In this document: positions 12,050-23,675 of the stretch, piece after piece
How the letters are laid out: each line of letters starts with the position of its first letter
Numbering within the stretch: position 1 is the stretch's first letter
Assembly (NCBI GenBank): GCA_039707655.1
Contig: CM077664.1
Coordinates: 24,168,781 to 24,232,780 of the forward strand
Source of the DNA: Elymus sibiricus
Taxonomy: Eukaryota; Streptophyta; Magnoliopsida; Poales; Poaceae
Direction of reading: 5' to 3'
Length of the DNA: 64,000 bases
Made by a program: the position numbers and the translations under genes
The notes under the pieces: model-generated
What the model was told of the DNA's origin: nothing
The model's input: the letters and a program-made list of their open reading frames with translations, nothing else
Databases searched by the model: none

Positions 12050-12670
12050 GTCCATGGCGGCGGCCGAGCTCGGGGTGTGCGGGGGGGGGGGGGGGGGGGG
12101 TAGTTAGAGGCCGTGCGCGGGCCAGGGGAGAGCGGGGGAAGACAAGGGGGGCTCACAGCGAGGTCGTCGCGAGCTCGGGGAGGGCTCAGGGAGGTCGTGG
12201 ACGAGTCGGTGCTCGAGGGCGAGGTCGAGGCAGTGACGGCGACCGGCGAGGAGGAAGACGATGGTGCGGGCGCTGTGGGGCTCTTTGCTCGCTCCCGTGG
12301 TCGAGGAAGATGCAGCGGGGTGCGGGCTCGGGGAGGGGCCGGAGCGAGCGGGACGGCGTCGGCGATCTCCAGCGTCGGAGGTTGAAGATGAGCGGCCTGG
12401 CGGCGTGTGGTGTTCGATCTGTCTCCTGGGCGGTGGAAAACGCTAAGTGACAGTTATATAGGATCGACCTTTAGTCCCGGTTGAATCCACGCCCCGGGAC
12501 TAAAGTACCTTTAGTCCCGGTTCGTGGCTGCAACCGGGACTAAAAGGTTGGCCTTCAGTCCCGGTTACAGTCACGGGCGGGACTAAAGGTCTGTTTTCGG
12601 GGCCCAAATTAAGCGCGGGAGGAGGACCTTTAGTCCCGGCTGGTTGTGCCAACCAGGACTAAAGGTTTTT
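12050..12670 (-). promoter_or_regulatory. Internal promoter-like module 1 of element A
   Basis: Read on the minus strand: TTTAGTCCCGG palindromes (12670-12466), a TATA-like TATATAA (12460-12454) about 10 bp inside the last palindrome, then a C-rich leader (12448-12050) that includes a run of more than 20 C (G on the plus strand, about 12079-12100). The same order is found at both element right ends and at 14300-15040 and 54240-54850. It sits upstream of gene A. I infer a copied terminal promoter. The long G-rich plus-strand frames here are composition artefacts. Confidence 0.5.
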
Positions 12671-13099
12671 TTTTTCATTTTTTCTGTTTTTGCTTTATTT
12701 TTTTCTTTTGTTTCTACTTACAGCCAAATATTTAGAGTTTTTGAGTGAATATTTTTGCTTTAGGTCACAAAAATTATAAACTTTCTGTTAGTGCCAGTAG
12801 TTTTCAAATTTGAATAGTTTAAATTTGAATTCTTTGAAATTTGTGTGAATCACTCGTTTGTGAATAACTTTAGTTTAAAAATAAATTTTTGAGTGATTCT
12901 TTTTCGTGCTGTTTAATATTAGTGTTTTATTAGTATGTTCAATTTGGTAATTTTTAAGTTATTTTAAATAGGTGTTTTAATCAAAAACAGATTATGTTTA
13001 GCTCTTTTAGTTTTATACCTTCATTTGTTTTAAATATTTTAGTTTATATGTTTTCTTGTTATTCTTTTGCCAAATTATATTATGTTTCTGTTAGTCAGC

Positions 13100-13790
13100 A
13101 TGAGGAGTTTTAATTTTCAACCCTTACTTACTTCATTTGTTATTTTTCATGCATTTAATGATTATTTTAAGCTAAATGACCCTGAAATTGAAAACCACTA
13201 CAAATGAACTCTGAAATGGTTGAAACTTGGTATGGTATCATCATTTTACCCACATAGCATGTGCTAAAAAGTTGAGAGGGTTACGGCCAAAACCGGATGC
13301 ACTTCGTGTACAAACTCGACCATCTCTTTCGAAGTATCAAGGTTTCGGACGAAAACTCATCTCTTACAAAGGAATTTCATTTTTTTAAACTTATTTCAAC
13401 TCCAGACTTTTTGTGCATTCAATATGCACCATTCAAAGCCACATCCTCAAATTTCAACCCTTTCTAACTTTATTTGCTATTTTTCATGCATTTAATGATT
13501 TTTTGAGCTAAATGACCCTGAAATTGAAAAGCACTACAAATGAACTCTGAAAAGGTTGAAACTTGGCATGGTATCATCATTTCACCCCACATAGCATGTG
13601 CTAAAAAGTTGAGACGGTTACGGCAAAAACTGGATGCACTTCGTGTACAAACTGGACCATCTCCTTCGAAGTATCAAGGTTTCGGACGAAAACTCATCTG
13701 TTACAAAGGCATTTCATTTTTTGAAACTTATTTCAACTCCAGACTTTTTGTGCATTCAACATGCACCATTCAAAGCCACATCACCAAAGA
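13100..13790. repeat. Afa-family (pAs1-like) tandem repeat, ~2 units
   Basis: A unit of about 338 bp repeats head to tail: the phrase TTTTTCATGCATTTAATGAT recurs at about 13144 and 13482, and CCAGACTTTTTGTGCATTC at about 13402 and 13740. The segment CCATTCAAAGCCACATC resembles, from memory, the reverse complement of the classical Afa primer site; Afa units are known to be about 340 bp. The array is cut at 13790, where a copy of the hypothetical-protein segment starts. The AT-rich sequence before it (12680-13100) matches 15045-15250. Confidence 0.7.
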
Positions 13791-13966
13791 AGCTCCGGGT
13801 CGACGACGGGAGCCCGATTCCTCACCAAGCTGCGCGCCCCGGAAGGTAGCACCTCCCAGTGCCAGCCCGGCGGAGCCCAGTCCCGGACATGGCGCCTCTC
13901 AAGCAGGTTGTCGCCGCCGAGTCGACGATGAGGATGCGGGCCGGGCATCGTCGACGTCGAGAACAA
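13781..13966 (-). pseudogene. Truncated copy of the 11151-11594 protein
   Basis: The first about 61 residues match the start of the 11594 frame almost exactly (GGDNLLERRHVRDWAPPG, EVLPSGARSLVRNRAP). The similarity continues upstream (13967-14290) into the same AT-rich ATCCATCTAACAT sequence as at 11595-11940. Downstream the frame runs straight into Afa sequence. It is a duplicated, truncated segment rather than a gene. Confidence 0.7.
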
Positions 13967-14299
13967 ATTCTTATGAAAACAAATTCCTATGCAATAATTA
14001 TCATTTTATTATGCTACTCATATTTAATAAACTTTTACAACTATAGTAGATGGGCAAATTTGAACAACATTTTATAGCATTGATCCAACCATTCTTTTTA
14101 TAGAGAACCCACACTTGAACAACATTTCTATTTATCCATTTAAAATCCATCTATCTAACATTTCTATTCATCCATCATTCTAACATACATCAATATAACA
14201 TCTATCCATCTACATATCCATCTAACATTCATCTACACACAAAAATACATAATAAATCCATCTAATTAACATTCATCTACACACAAAAAAATATGAACA

Positions 14300-15040
14300 A
14301 ATTAAAAAAATGAAAAAAAAGATGAACAAAAGGGGGAGGAGAGGCTCACCAAGCGGGATCGTCGGGGCGGAGGGAGGCGGGGAGGACGCCGGAGACGGAG
14401 GGAGGCGCGCCGGTGGACGGAGGGAGGCGGGGAGGACGCCGGAGACCGAGGGAGGCGCGTGGAGGAGCGGCGACGTCGGGCAGAGGACGGCGGCGCGGCC
14501 GGCGTTGGGCAGAGGGGGCGGCCCGCCGTGAGAGGCGCGCTCCGGCGTCGGGCAGAGGCGGCAGAGGGGGCGGAGGCGCGCGTCGGCGAGGTGAGGCCCG
14601 CCGGGGCGCGTGGAGGAGAGCGCGCGGCGCAAGGAGGAGAGCGGCGCCGGCGGGCTCGGGCAGCGCGTGGAGGCCGGCGGCGGGAGCTGACGTCGAGGGC
14701 GCGGTCGGGCAGCCTGACGGCGTCGCGTGGAGGCCGGCGGCTGGAGCGGACGCGTCGAGGAGCAGCTGGTCGATCGGGCGAGGGAGAGGAAGATTTGGGG
14801 GAGAAGGGGGCAGTTTAAATACCCAGAGGCCTTTAGTCCCGGTGCGTGGCACCAACCGGGACTAAAGACCCTTTAGTCCCGGTTGGTGCCACGCACCGGG
14901 ACTAAAGGCCTACCCTTTAGTCCCGGTTGCCACCACCAACCTGGACTAAAGGTCTGTTTTCGGCGGTCCAAATTACGGGCGGGAGAAGGACCTTTAGTCC
15001 CGGTTGGTGGTGGCAACCGGGACTAAAGGTGTTTTTCATG
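14300..15040 (-). promoter_or_regulatory. Internal promoter-like module 2 of element A
   Basis: Same layout as module 1, on the minus strand: six TTTAGTCCCGGTTGG-type half sites forming palindromes (15040-14830), a TATTTAAA TATA-like box at 14821-14814, then a C-rich leader (14810-14340). Together with 13781-14290 this is a second copy of the 11400-12670 block. Very long G-rich open frames on both strands reflect base composition. Confidence 0.5.
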
Positions 15041-15249
15041 TTTTCTGTTTTTGTTTTTTGCTTTATTTTTTTACTTTTGTTTCTACTAATTAACAGGCAA
15101 TATTTAGAGTTTTTGAGTAAATCTTTTTTGCTTTAGGTCACAAAAATTATAAACTTTTCGCTAGTGCTAGTAGTTTTCAAATTTGAATAGTTTAAATTTG
15201 AATTCTTTGAAATTTGTGTGAATCACTAGTTTGTGAATAACTTTAGTTT

Positions 15250-16200
15250 AAACTTATTTCAACTCCAGACTTTTTGTGCATTCAATATGCACCATTCAAA
15301 GCCACATCCTCAAATTTCAACCCTTTCTAACTTCATTTGCTATTTTTCATGCATTTAATGATTTTTTTGAGCTAAATGACCCTGAAATTGAAAAGCACTA
15401 CAAATGAACTCTTAAAAGGTTGAAACTTGGCATGGTATCATCATTTCACCCACATAGGATGTGCTAAAAAGTTGAGAGGGTTATGGCAAAAACTGGATGC
15501 ACTTCGTGTACAAACTGGACCATCTCCTTCGAAGTATCAAGGTTTCGGACGAAAACTCATCTGTTACAAAGGCATTTCATTTTTTGAAACTTATTTCAAC
15601 TCCAGACTTTTTATGCATTCAATATGTACCATTCAAAGCCACATCCACAAATTTCAACTCTTTCTAACTTCATTTGCTATTTTTCATGCATTTAATGATT
15701 TTTTTGAGCTAAATGACCCTGAAATTGAAAAGCACTACAAATGAACTCTTAAAAGGTTGAAACTTGGCATGGTATCATCATTTCACCCACATAGGATGTG
15801 CTAAAAAGTTGAGAGGGTTACGGCAAAAACTGGATGCACTTCGTGTACAAACTGGACCATCTCCTTCGAAGTATCAAGGTTTCAGACGAAAACTCATCTG
15901 TTACTAAGGCATTTCATTTTTTTTAAACTGATTTCAACTCCAGACTTTTTGTGCATTCAATATGCACCATTCAAAGCCACATCCTCAAATCTCAACCCTT
16001 TCTAACTTCATTTGCTATTTTTCATGCATTTAATGATTTTTTTGAGCTAAATGACCCTGAAATTGAAAAGCACTACAAATGAACTCTGAAAAGGTTGAAA
16101 CTTGGCATGGTATCATCATTTCACCCACATAGCATGTGCTAAAAAGTTGAGAGGGTTACAGCAAAAACTGGATGCACTTCGTGTACAAACTGGCCTATCT
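15250..16200. repeat. Afa-family tandem repeat, ~2.8 units
   Basis: Continuation of the ~338-bp repeat: TTTTTCATGCATTTAATGAT recurs at about 15344, 15681 and 16021, and CCAGACTTTTTGTGCATTC at about 15264, 15600 (with ATGC) and 15943. Units are close to each other and to those at 13100-13790. The array ends against the 3' end of the TNP2 pseudogene. Confidence 0.7.
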
Positions 16201-17929
16201 CGGCTACTCACTAGAGAAGAAAGTGATGACGGTGAAGCCGATCACATCCTAGAGTGAGATCTTGGGGTATAAAACTTTTTCTTCGTGTGTGTCCCTTTGC
16301 GCCGTAACCATGGACAATCTTCATCATTTAACAGGATGCTTGGGTCAGTCTTCACTGTGAAGGGAGGAATTTCATGAAACTTTTCATAATCTTCTGACAT
16401 GTCTGTCTTGTCCTCCACTCCCACGATGTCTCTTTTCCCTGAAAGAACTATGTGGCGCTTTGGCTCACCGTATGATGTATTCGCTTCCTTATCTTTCCTT
16501 TTTCTCGGTTTGGTAGACATGTCCTTCACATAGAAAACCTGCGCCACATCATTGGCTAGGACGAATGGTTCGTCTGTGTACCCAAGATTGTTGAGATCCA
16601 CTGTGGTCATTCCGTACTGCGGGTCTACCTTTACCCCGCCTCCTATCAGATTGACCCATTTGCATCGAAACAAAGGAACCTTAAACTCACGTCCATAGTC
16701 AAGTTCCCATATCTCCTCTATGTAACCAAAATATGTGTCCTTTTCCCTATTGGTGTTTTGAAAGAACATGTGCTGCCCCCATGTTTGGTTTTGGTAATTG
16801 ATGACAATCTCTATGGACTAATGGTTGCCTTGAGTTATATTTGAAGGGTTTGTCCATAGGCATTGCTTGAAGACCATTTGTTGGTTTCAAGGTTATTAGA
16901 AGAAGAATGTGTGTTGACCAAGGTGCTATTCAAGGATTTATCCAAAGATTGGTCATGTTGATCAAGACTAAATATGAAGAGTGATTCAAGTTGATCAACA
17001 CACAAAGCGTAGAAGATGTACCGAGTGGGATCAAGTGATCTCACGGTATGGTAAGCATTGTCCATTACGCTTTGTGTACTAACCCATGTTCTATGCGAGA
17101 GTTCTATGTGGGGTTAGGTATGTTTCCATGGGCTTGCGTCAAGAGGAAGATCTCATTCAACCCATGGAGGATGACATCAAGTGGTGATCGTCATCAACAT
17201 TGCGGTGTGCAAGTTCAAGTGGAGCATCACGAAGAGATCACATGCTTGAAGCTTGCCGTCCATTGTGGTGACAATGGACTTGTGAAGATGTGCCGAAGAG
17301 TGGCTCACCCATAGTGGAGTATGGGGGAGCAATCTACTAGTCTTCATCGAGCCGACGCAATCAAGAAAGGTGATCCAACTTGAGGAGGTCAAGATCGTCA
17401 TCATCTAGCTCAAGTGGACTATGCGCAAGGCAAAGGTTTGCCCTTGATAGGTTTTCTATTTTACCAGTCTCATGGTAGTAGTTGGGAGACCGGGTTATAG
17501 GATCGATAGCCGTACTATCAAGGGGGGCTCTCAAGTGAGTAGCTTTATCGTATCATTCGTCGAGAGCTCAAACCATTGCATCCTTGCATCATCTTTCTTG
17601 GTTCGTGTTTGGTGTTTCTCTTTGTGTGTCTTTGAGCTTTTGGTCATCTTCATGACAAGCTCGAGTTCATCGAAAACGGAGTTCATCTATGCATCTTCTA
17701 TGATGTTTTCGATGTTGGAGTTTATTCCGGTTCTTCATTCATAGAGGTTTCTCATCTCTATATGTTAGGCATATCTCCCCTGCCACTTCTTATTATAACC
17801 AGTCGCTGTTGGATAGTGCTTGTCGTTATCTATCCAACAAGCTTGAGTTTGCTCAATTCGGAGCTCATTTGTAGAAGTTGTGGCAGTTTTGGTTTTCCTG
17901 TATCTGTCTGTTCTGCTTGGGTACTTTTG

Positions 17930-18490
17930 CAGCACCCAAGCGGTAGTACCGCTCGGTACCACGGTAGTACCGCTCAGTGCGGTACTGCCGCTGTGGTTTA
18001 CCACAGCCACTACCGCTTGGAGTAACCTCTCTGGTATTGTTTTCAGCTAAGCGGTAGTAAAGCGGTAGTACTGCTTGACACGGTACTACCGCCCCCTACT
18101 ACCGCTGCACTACCGTGTTTTCTTCTGGTGCCTTTTTTCCCTAAGCGGTAGTAAAGCGGTAGTACCGCTTGACACGATGCTACCGCCCCCTACTACCGTT
18201 GCTCTACCGTGTTTTCTTCTGGTGTTATTTTTCCCTAAGCGGTAGTGGGGCGGTAGTGGAGCGGTAGTACCGCTTGTTGCGGTACTGCCGTTCCAGTGCT
18301 ACCCCACTTCCTCTGTTTCTTCTGTCCTGCGAAAGCTTAAGCGGTAGTACCGCTTAAGTTGAGCGGTAGTACCGCTTGGTGCGGCACTACCGCTCCAGTT
18401 TCTTGTTGTTGCCTGCTGCTTTTTGAATTACTACCGCCCGAGCGGTAGTACCGCTCTGTGGAGCGGTAGTACCGCTCTGTGCGGGCTGAG
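17930..18490. repeat. Palindromic AGCGGTAGTACCGCT repeat cluster in the LTR
   Basis: About 20 copies of GCGGTAGTA or its complement TACTACCGC, often as the perfect palindrome AGCGGTAGTACCGCT, spread over 560 bp just upstream of the LTR TATA box. The symmetry suits a dimeric DNA-binding protein or strong hairpins in RNA. No coding potential. Confidence 0.7.
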
Positions 18491-18519
18491 ACAGGTAACG
18501 GTTGGATTTGGGGTGGCCC

Positions 18520-18527
18520 TATAAAAG
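18520..18527 (+). promoter_or_regulatory. TATA box of the solo LTR
   Basis: CTATAAAAGGGG context, followed by a pyrimidine-rich stretch (18530-18620). The position, roughly two thirds into the LTR, fits the U3/R border of a long LTR. Confidence 0.55.
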
Positions 18528-21500
18528 GGGTCTTCTTCCCCAACGGTTCTTTACCCCTTTGAGCTCATTTCTCCCCCCATTGTTGACCTTCTTGAGCTTG
18601 CCTATCTCTCAATCCCTCCATGGATTCTTGCTAGTTTTTGGGGGAAAAGAGAGAGGAGATCTAGATCCACGTTTCCACCAATCACTTTCTCCTCTAAGTG
18701 AGGGGAACCCCTTGGATCTAGTTCTTGGAGTTCTTCGTGTTCTTCTTCGTTCTTCCTCTCATTTTCCTCCCTAGCATTAGTTGCTTTGGTGGGATTTGAG
18801 AGAGAAGGACTTGGGCACTCCGTGTGCCCTAGCCATTGCATTAGGTGCATCGGTTTGAGTTCTCCACGGTGATACGTGGAAGTAAGAAGTTGAGAGCTTA
18901 TTACTCTTGGGTGTTTGAGCACCCTTGAGCTTGTTCCTCTTGGGTGCTTTGGCGCCCTAGACGGCTTGGTGGTGCCTCGGAGCTCAATCATTGTGGTGTA
19001 AAGCTCCGGGCAGGAGTCGGGGTCTCCAATTAGGTTGTGGAGATCGCCCCGAGCAATTTGACGGGTACCAGTGACCGCCCCCAAGGGTTGCCAAAGTGTA
19101 CGGGTTCGGTGACCGCCCTCAAGGGTTGCCATTTGTACGGGTTCGGTGACCGCCCTCAAGGGTCCCTTAGTGGAATCACGGCACCTTGCATTGTGCGAGG
19201 GCGTGAGGAGAATACGGTGGCCCTAGTGGCATTGTTGGGGAGCATTGTGCCTCCACACCGCTCCAAACGGAGATTAGCATCCGCAAGGGTGTGAACTTCG
19301 GGATACATCGTCGTCTCCGCGTGCCTCGGTTATCTCTTACCCGAGCCCTTTACTTATGCACTTTACTTTGTGATAGCCATATTGTTTCTTGTTATATATC
19401 TTGCTATCACTTAGTTGTTTATCTTGCTTAGCATAAGTTGTTGGTGCACATAGGTGAGCCTAGTCGATTTAGGTTTTGTGCTTGACAAATTAACCGCTAG
19501 GTTTATTCCACATTTGTTCAAGCCTAAACCGTATTTATTTTAAAGCGCCTATTCACCCCCCCCTCTAGGAGACATCCACGATCTTTCAGTGTTTGTTGCA
19601 TCAAAGCGGACACCACTGTTTTGGTTGGTGCTCTTTTTATCTTGGGCGATCGTGTAAAATGTATTCCCATTAATCTCGTACCCTTTGAAAGTCAATATAG
19701 TCGAAGATGGTGACTTGGCCAACAAGTACAGCTCATCTCCAACACTGTCGTCATTCATGAGATGTGTTTGCTACCAACCGCCGAAAGTCGCCATGTGTGT
19801 ATGTTTAATCCAGGGGTCAGACTACTCCGGGTTCTTGGAGAGTACAATATCCATGTGTTCCTCGATATACGGAGCCACCAAGGTGGAATTTTGTAGAACT
19901 CTGTAGTGTGCTTGGGCCCAAGAATGCCCGTCCCTACATATTACTGAATCCTTTCCTAGCGTGCCTTTTCCACTCAGTCTCCCCTCATGCCGCGATTCAG
20001 GAACACCAATCGGCTTAAGGTCAGGAATAAAGTCAATACAAAACTCAATAACCTCCTCTGTTTCATGGCCCTTGGAGATGCTTCCTTCTGGCCTAGCACG
20101 GTTATGAACATATTTTTTTAAGACTCCCATGAACCTCTCAAAGGGGAACATATTGTGTAGAAATACAGGACCCAGAATGGCAATCTCTTCGACTAGGTGA
20201 ACTAGGACGTGCGTCATGATATTGAAGAAGGATGGTGGGAACACCAACTCGAAACTGACAAGACATTGCACCAAATCATTCTGTAACCTTGGTAGGATTT
20301 CTGGATCGATTACCTTCTAGGAAATTTCATTGAGGAATGCACATAGCTTCACAATAGCTAATCGAACATTTTCCGGTAGAAGCCCCCTCAATGCAACCGG
20401 AAGTAATTGCGTCATAATCACGTGGGAGTCATGAGACTTTAGGTTTTGGAATTTTTTCTCTGCCATATTTATTATTCCCTTTATATTCGACGAGAAGCCA
20501 GACGGGACCTTCATACTGAGCAGGCATTCAAAGAAGATTTCCTTCTCTTCTTTGGTAAGAGCGTAGCTGGCAGGACCTTGATACTGCTTTGGATGCATGC
20601 CGTCTTTTTCGTGCATACGTTGCTGGTCCTCCCGTGCCTCCGGTGTATCTTTTGTCTTCCCATACACGTCCAAGAAGCCTAGCAGGTTCACGCAAAGATT
20701 CTTCGTCACGTGCATCACGTCGATTGCAGAGCGGACCTCTAGGACTTTCCAATAGGGTAGGTCCCAAAATATAGATTTCTTCTTCCACATGGGTGTGTGT
20801 CCGTCAGCGTCATTCGGAACAGATTGTCCGCCAGGACCCTTTCCAAAGATTACTTTTAAATCCTTGACCATATCAAGTATATGATCACCAGTACGGTGGT
20901 CAGGCTTCTTCCGGTGATCTGCCTCTGCTTGCCTTTCTTTCTTAAGAGATGCTTGATCGGAAGAAATCGACGATGTCCCAGGTACACATTCTTCTTACAT
21001 TTATCAAAATATATACTTTCGGTCTCATCTAAACAGTGCGTGCATGCGTGGTATCCCTTGTTTGTCTGTCTTGAAAGGTTACTAAGAGCAGGCCAATCAT
21101 TGATGGTTACAAATAGCAACGCTCGTAGGTCAAATTCTTGCTGTTTGTGCTCATCCCACACACGCACACCTTTTATGTCCCAAAGCTGTAAAAGTTCTTC
21201 AACTAATGGCCTTAGGTACACATCAATGTCGTTGCCGGGTTGCTTAGGGCCTTGGATGAGCACTGGCATCATAATGAACTTCCGCTTCATGCACAACCAA
21301 GGAGGAAGGTTATATATACATAGAGTCACATGCCAGGTGCTATGATTGCTGCTCTGCTCCCCAAAAGGATTAATGTCAGCTGGACTTATACCAAACCATA
21401 AGTTCCTTGCGTCACCTGCAAACTCCGGCCACTTTCTCTCGATTTTTCTCCACTGCGACCCATCAGCGGGTACTCTCAACTTCCCGTCTTTCTTACGGTC

Positions 21501-22493
21501 TTCTTTGTGCCATCGCAACAACTTGGCATGCTCTTTGTTTTGGAACAAACGTTTCAACCGTGGTATTATAGGAGCAAACCACATCACCTTGGCAGGAATC
21601 CTCTTCCTGGGGCGCTCGCCCTCAACATCATCACCAGGGTCATCGCGGCTGATCTTATAGCGCAATGCACCGCATACCGAGCATGCATTCAAATTCTCGT
21701 ACTCCTCACCGCGGTAGAGGATGCAGTCATTAGGGCATGCATGTATCTTCGGCACCTCTAATCCTATAGGGCAGACAACCTTTTTTGCTTCGTACGTACT
21801 GTCGGGCAATTTGTTGTCCTTTGGAAGCTTCTTCTTCATTATTTTCAGCAACTTTTCAAATCCCTTGTCAGATACACCATTCTCTGCCTTCCATTGCAGC
21901 AATTCCAGTGTGGTACCCAGCTTTTTCTTGTCATCTTCGCAATTTGGGTACAACAATTTTTTGTGATCCTCTAACATGCGCTGCAACTTTAACTTCTCCT
22001 TTTTACTTTCGCAGTTTCTCTTTGCATCAGCAATGGCCCGACCAAGATCATCAGCGGGCTCATCTGATGCCTCTTCTTCAGCTTCTTTTTCATTCTCTTC
22101 CCCCATTGTAGTACCATCGTATTCAGGGAACCCAGGATAGTTGTCATCATCCTCTTCTTCTTCTTCATTCTCTTCTATTAGAACCCCTCTTTCTCCGTGC
22201 TTGGTCCAACAGTTATAGCCGGACATGAAACCGGACGTAAATAGGTGGACGTGAATGACTTTTGAGCTAGAGTAATTCCTATCATTCTTACAGACACCAC
22301 ATGGACAACACATAAAACCATTCCGCTTGTTTGCCACAGCCGCACGCAGAAAACTATGCACGCCATTAATGAACTAGGGAGAGCGTCGGTCATCGTACAT
22401 CCATTGCCGACTCATCTTCATTACACAACACCGAAAAGACCAAATTAATACAAGTTCATACACACTTATTCTCATAAAACAACATAAAACTAT

Positions 22494-22938
22494 CTAGCTA
22501 AAGCATTTAAATGCAACAACAAATGCGATCAAAATCGCAACTAAGGTAATAATTGATCCAACATCATAATGATACCAAGCCTCTTTATTAACGACATATT
22601 TTCTAATCTTTCTAATCTTCAAGCGCATTGCATCCATCTTGATCTTGTGATCATCGACGACATCAACAACATACAACTCCAATTTCATCTTCTCTTCTTC
22701 AATTCTTTTTAATTTTTTCTTTCAAATACTCGTTTTCTTTTTCAACTAAATTTAACTTCTCGACAAGAGGGTCGGTTGCAATTTCCGGTTCACATACCTC
22801 CTAGAAAAAAATATCTATGTCAACTTGATGGGCATAATTGTCATAAACACGAAATGCAACAAATAGTTATAAAAGAGAATATACCACATCCGAATAATAA
22901 ACCGGACGAGGGCCGACGGGGACGGATATCAAGACCAT
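22494..22938 (-). pseudogene. Small coiled-coil membrane protein gene of element A, frameshifted
   Basis: Two exons as in the intact paralog at 61039-61482: 22938-22885 (MVLISVPVGPRPVYYSDV) and 22800-22494. The second exon has one extra A in the A-run after LKE compared with the paralog (complement at about 22720), which breaks the frame between the coiled coil and the C-terminal membrane segment (IITLVAILIAFVVAFKCFS). No function is known to me. Confidence 0.65.
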
Positions 22939-22959
22939 GGCACTATGTATAACAAACAA

Positions 22960-23675
22960 TCATACAAGTAAGAAAATTGTACAAGTAACTATCTAAATCA
23001 TACAAATAAGTTTTTTTTATAAAAAGGATAAGAACAAGAGGCTCACCAAGGTGGTGCCGGCGACGGGATGGTGCGGGCGATCGACGGTGGTTAGGACGGG
23101 GACGGGAAGGCACTAAGTAAACCACACCTACACATATGCAAACTAAGAAGTTAATTTGAGCTCAAATTGCATATAAATCAAATAAACTCCCACATAATTA
23201 CTCCCAAACTAAAACCCACAAATCACTATACTTATAGAGCATTGCACGAGCTAATCTAGCAATGAGAGATGAAAGGACAAAGTTGCTAACCTTTGTGAAC
23301 ACTTGGATAGATGGGGTGCCTCAAATCTTGACAAATCTTGGCAAAAATAGAGGATGAGCTCGAGCAAGGGGAAGAGAACAGAGGAGAGAAAGGAGAGCTT
23401 GGGCTCGGGCTGGACGAAGCACTATATATAGTGATATCTTTAGTCCCGGTTGGTGATACCAACCGGGACTAAAGGGGCTCGCAGGGGCCCCAGCCTGACG
23501 ACAGCCTGCCACCACCCCTTTAGTCCCGGTTGGTAACACCAACCGGGACTAGAGGTCACAAATGAACCGGGACTAAAGCCTAGCAGTTGGAACCGGGACT
23601 AGTGGTCACATTAGTCCCGGTCCAAAACCCGATCGGGACTAATGCTCCGGACGAAAGGCCTGTTTTCTACTAGTG
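22960..23675 (-). promoter_or_regulatory. Right terminus and promoter of element A
   Basis: From the terminus inwards on the minus strand: CACTAGTAGAAAACAGG (23675-23659), TTTAGTCCCGGTTGG palindromes down to about 23440, a TATATATAGTG box (23432-23422) about 10 bp further in, then a leader with a C-rich piece (23120-23045) that has a GTGAGC donor-like site. The layout predicts a transcript that starts at about 23400 and reads through the small gene and transposase. In En/Spm the element's own protein binds subterminal repeats; the same is inferred here. Confidence 0.6.

Larger units (their letters stand above)
16759..19588 (+). mobile_element. Solo LTR, copia-type, 2.8 kb
   Basis: The insertion splits the DUF4216 region of the transposase. 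The paralog gives the uninterrupted target TTGGTGTTTGCTGC. Here GTGTTT is found on both sides, a 5- to 6-bp target duplication. The insert begins TGAAAG and ends CTTTCA, a short inverted repeat with TG...CA ends as in LTRs. The 3' end has the CACCCCCCCCTCTAGG phrase that I know from the LTR ends of grass copia elements. A TATA box lies at 18520. There is no internal gag-pol region, so this is one LTR left after recombination. A Maximus/SIRE-like origin is a guess from the length. Confidence 0.75.
16242..22415 (-). pseudogene. TNP2-type CACTA transposase of element A, broken
   Basis: Starts MSRQWMYDD (22415). Domains in order: a transposase-associated N-terminal domain with cysteines (FMCCPCGVCKN, YNCWTKHGERG); an acidic linker; a zinc-ribbon-like stretch (IHACPNDCILY, NACSVCGALRY); a Transposase_21/TNP2 core (INPFGEQSSNHSTWHVTLC, VTINDWPALSNL, KGYHACTHC); DUF4218 (LPVALRGLLPENVRLAI); and DUF4216 (GYEINGNTFYTIAQDKKS, ELDYGREFKVPLFRCKW). 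CACTA transposases cut and join element ends in the nucleus. Breaks: TAG after RRSP; a 10-bp deletion at about 20935 relative to the paralog, shifting the frame; TAG at about 20320; at least two stops near 19770-19815; and an LTR insertion at 16759-19588 inside DUF4216. The paralog is at 57605-60824. Confidence 0.85.
4529..23675 (-). mobile_element. CACTA element A, left end missing
   Basis: The right terminus CCTGTTTTCTACTAGTG ends at 23675, preceded by TTTAGTCCCGGTTGG palindromes. The internal order on the minus strand is the same as in the complete element B at 47510-62365: small membrane-protein gene (22938-22494), TNP2 transposase (22415-16242), an internal region, then the protease-like accessory gene (10954-4529). 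No CACTAGTAG terminus or AGTCCCGG array is present at the left. Similarity to element B fades near 4600, so the left end has been deleted or overwritten. The element was later hit by a TIR element (7979-10741) and by a retrotransposon that left a solo LTR (16759-19588). All its genes are disrupted. Confidence 0.75.

Noticed and set aside
14310..14865. Several Arg/Gly-rich frames over 14.3-14.9 kb
   Set aside because: Overlapping open frames on both strands in a very GC-rich leader; no domain.
16759..19588. A TIR transposon with TGAAAGAWC ends
   Set aside because: The ends match for only about 6-8 bp. The TG...CA termini, 5- to 6-bp TSD, TATA position and CACCCCCCCCTCTAGG end fit an LTR better.
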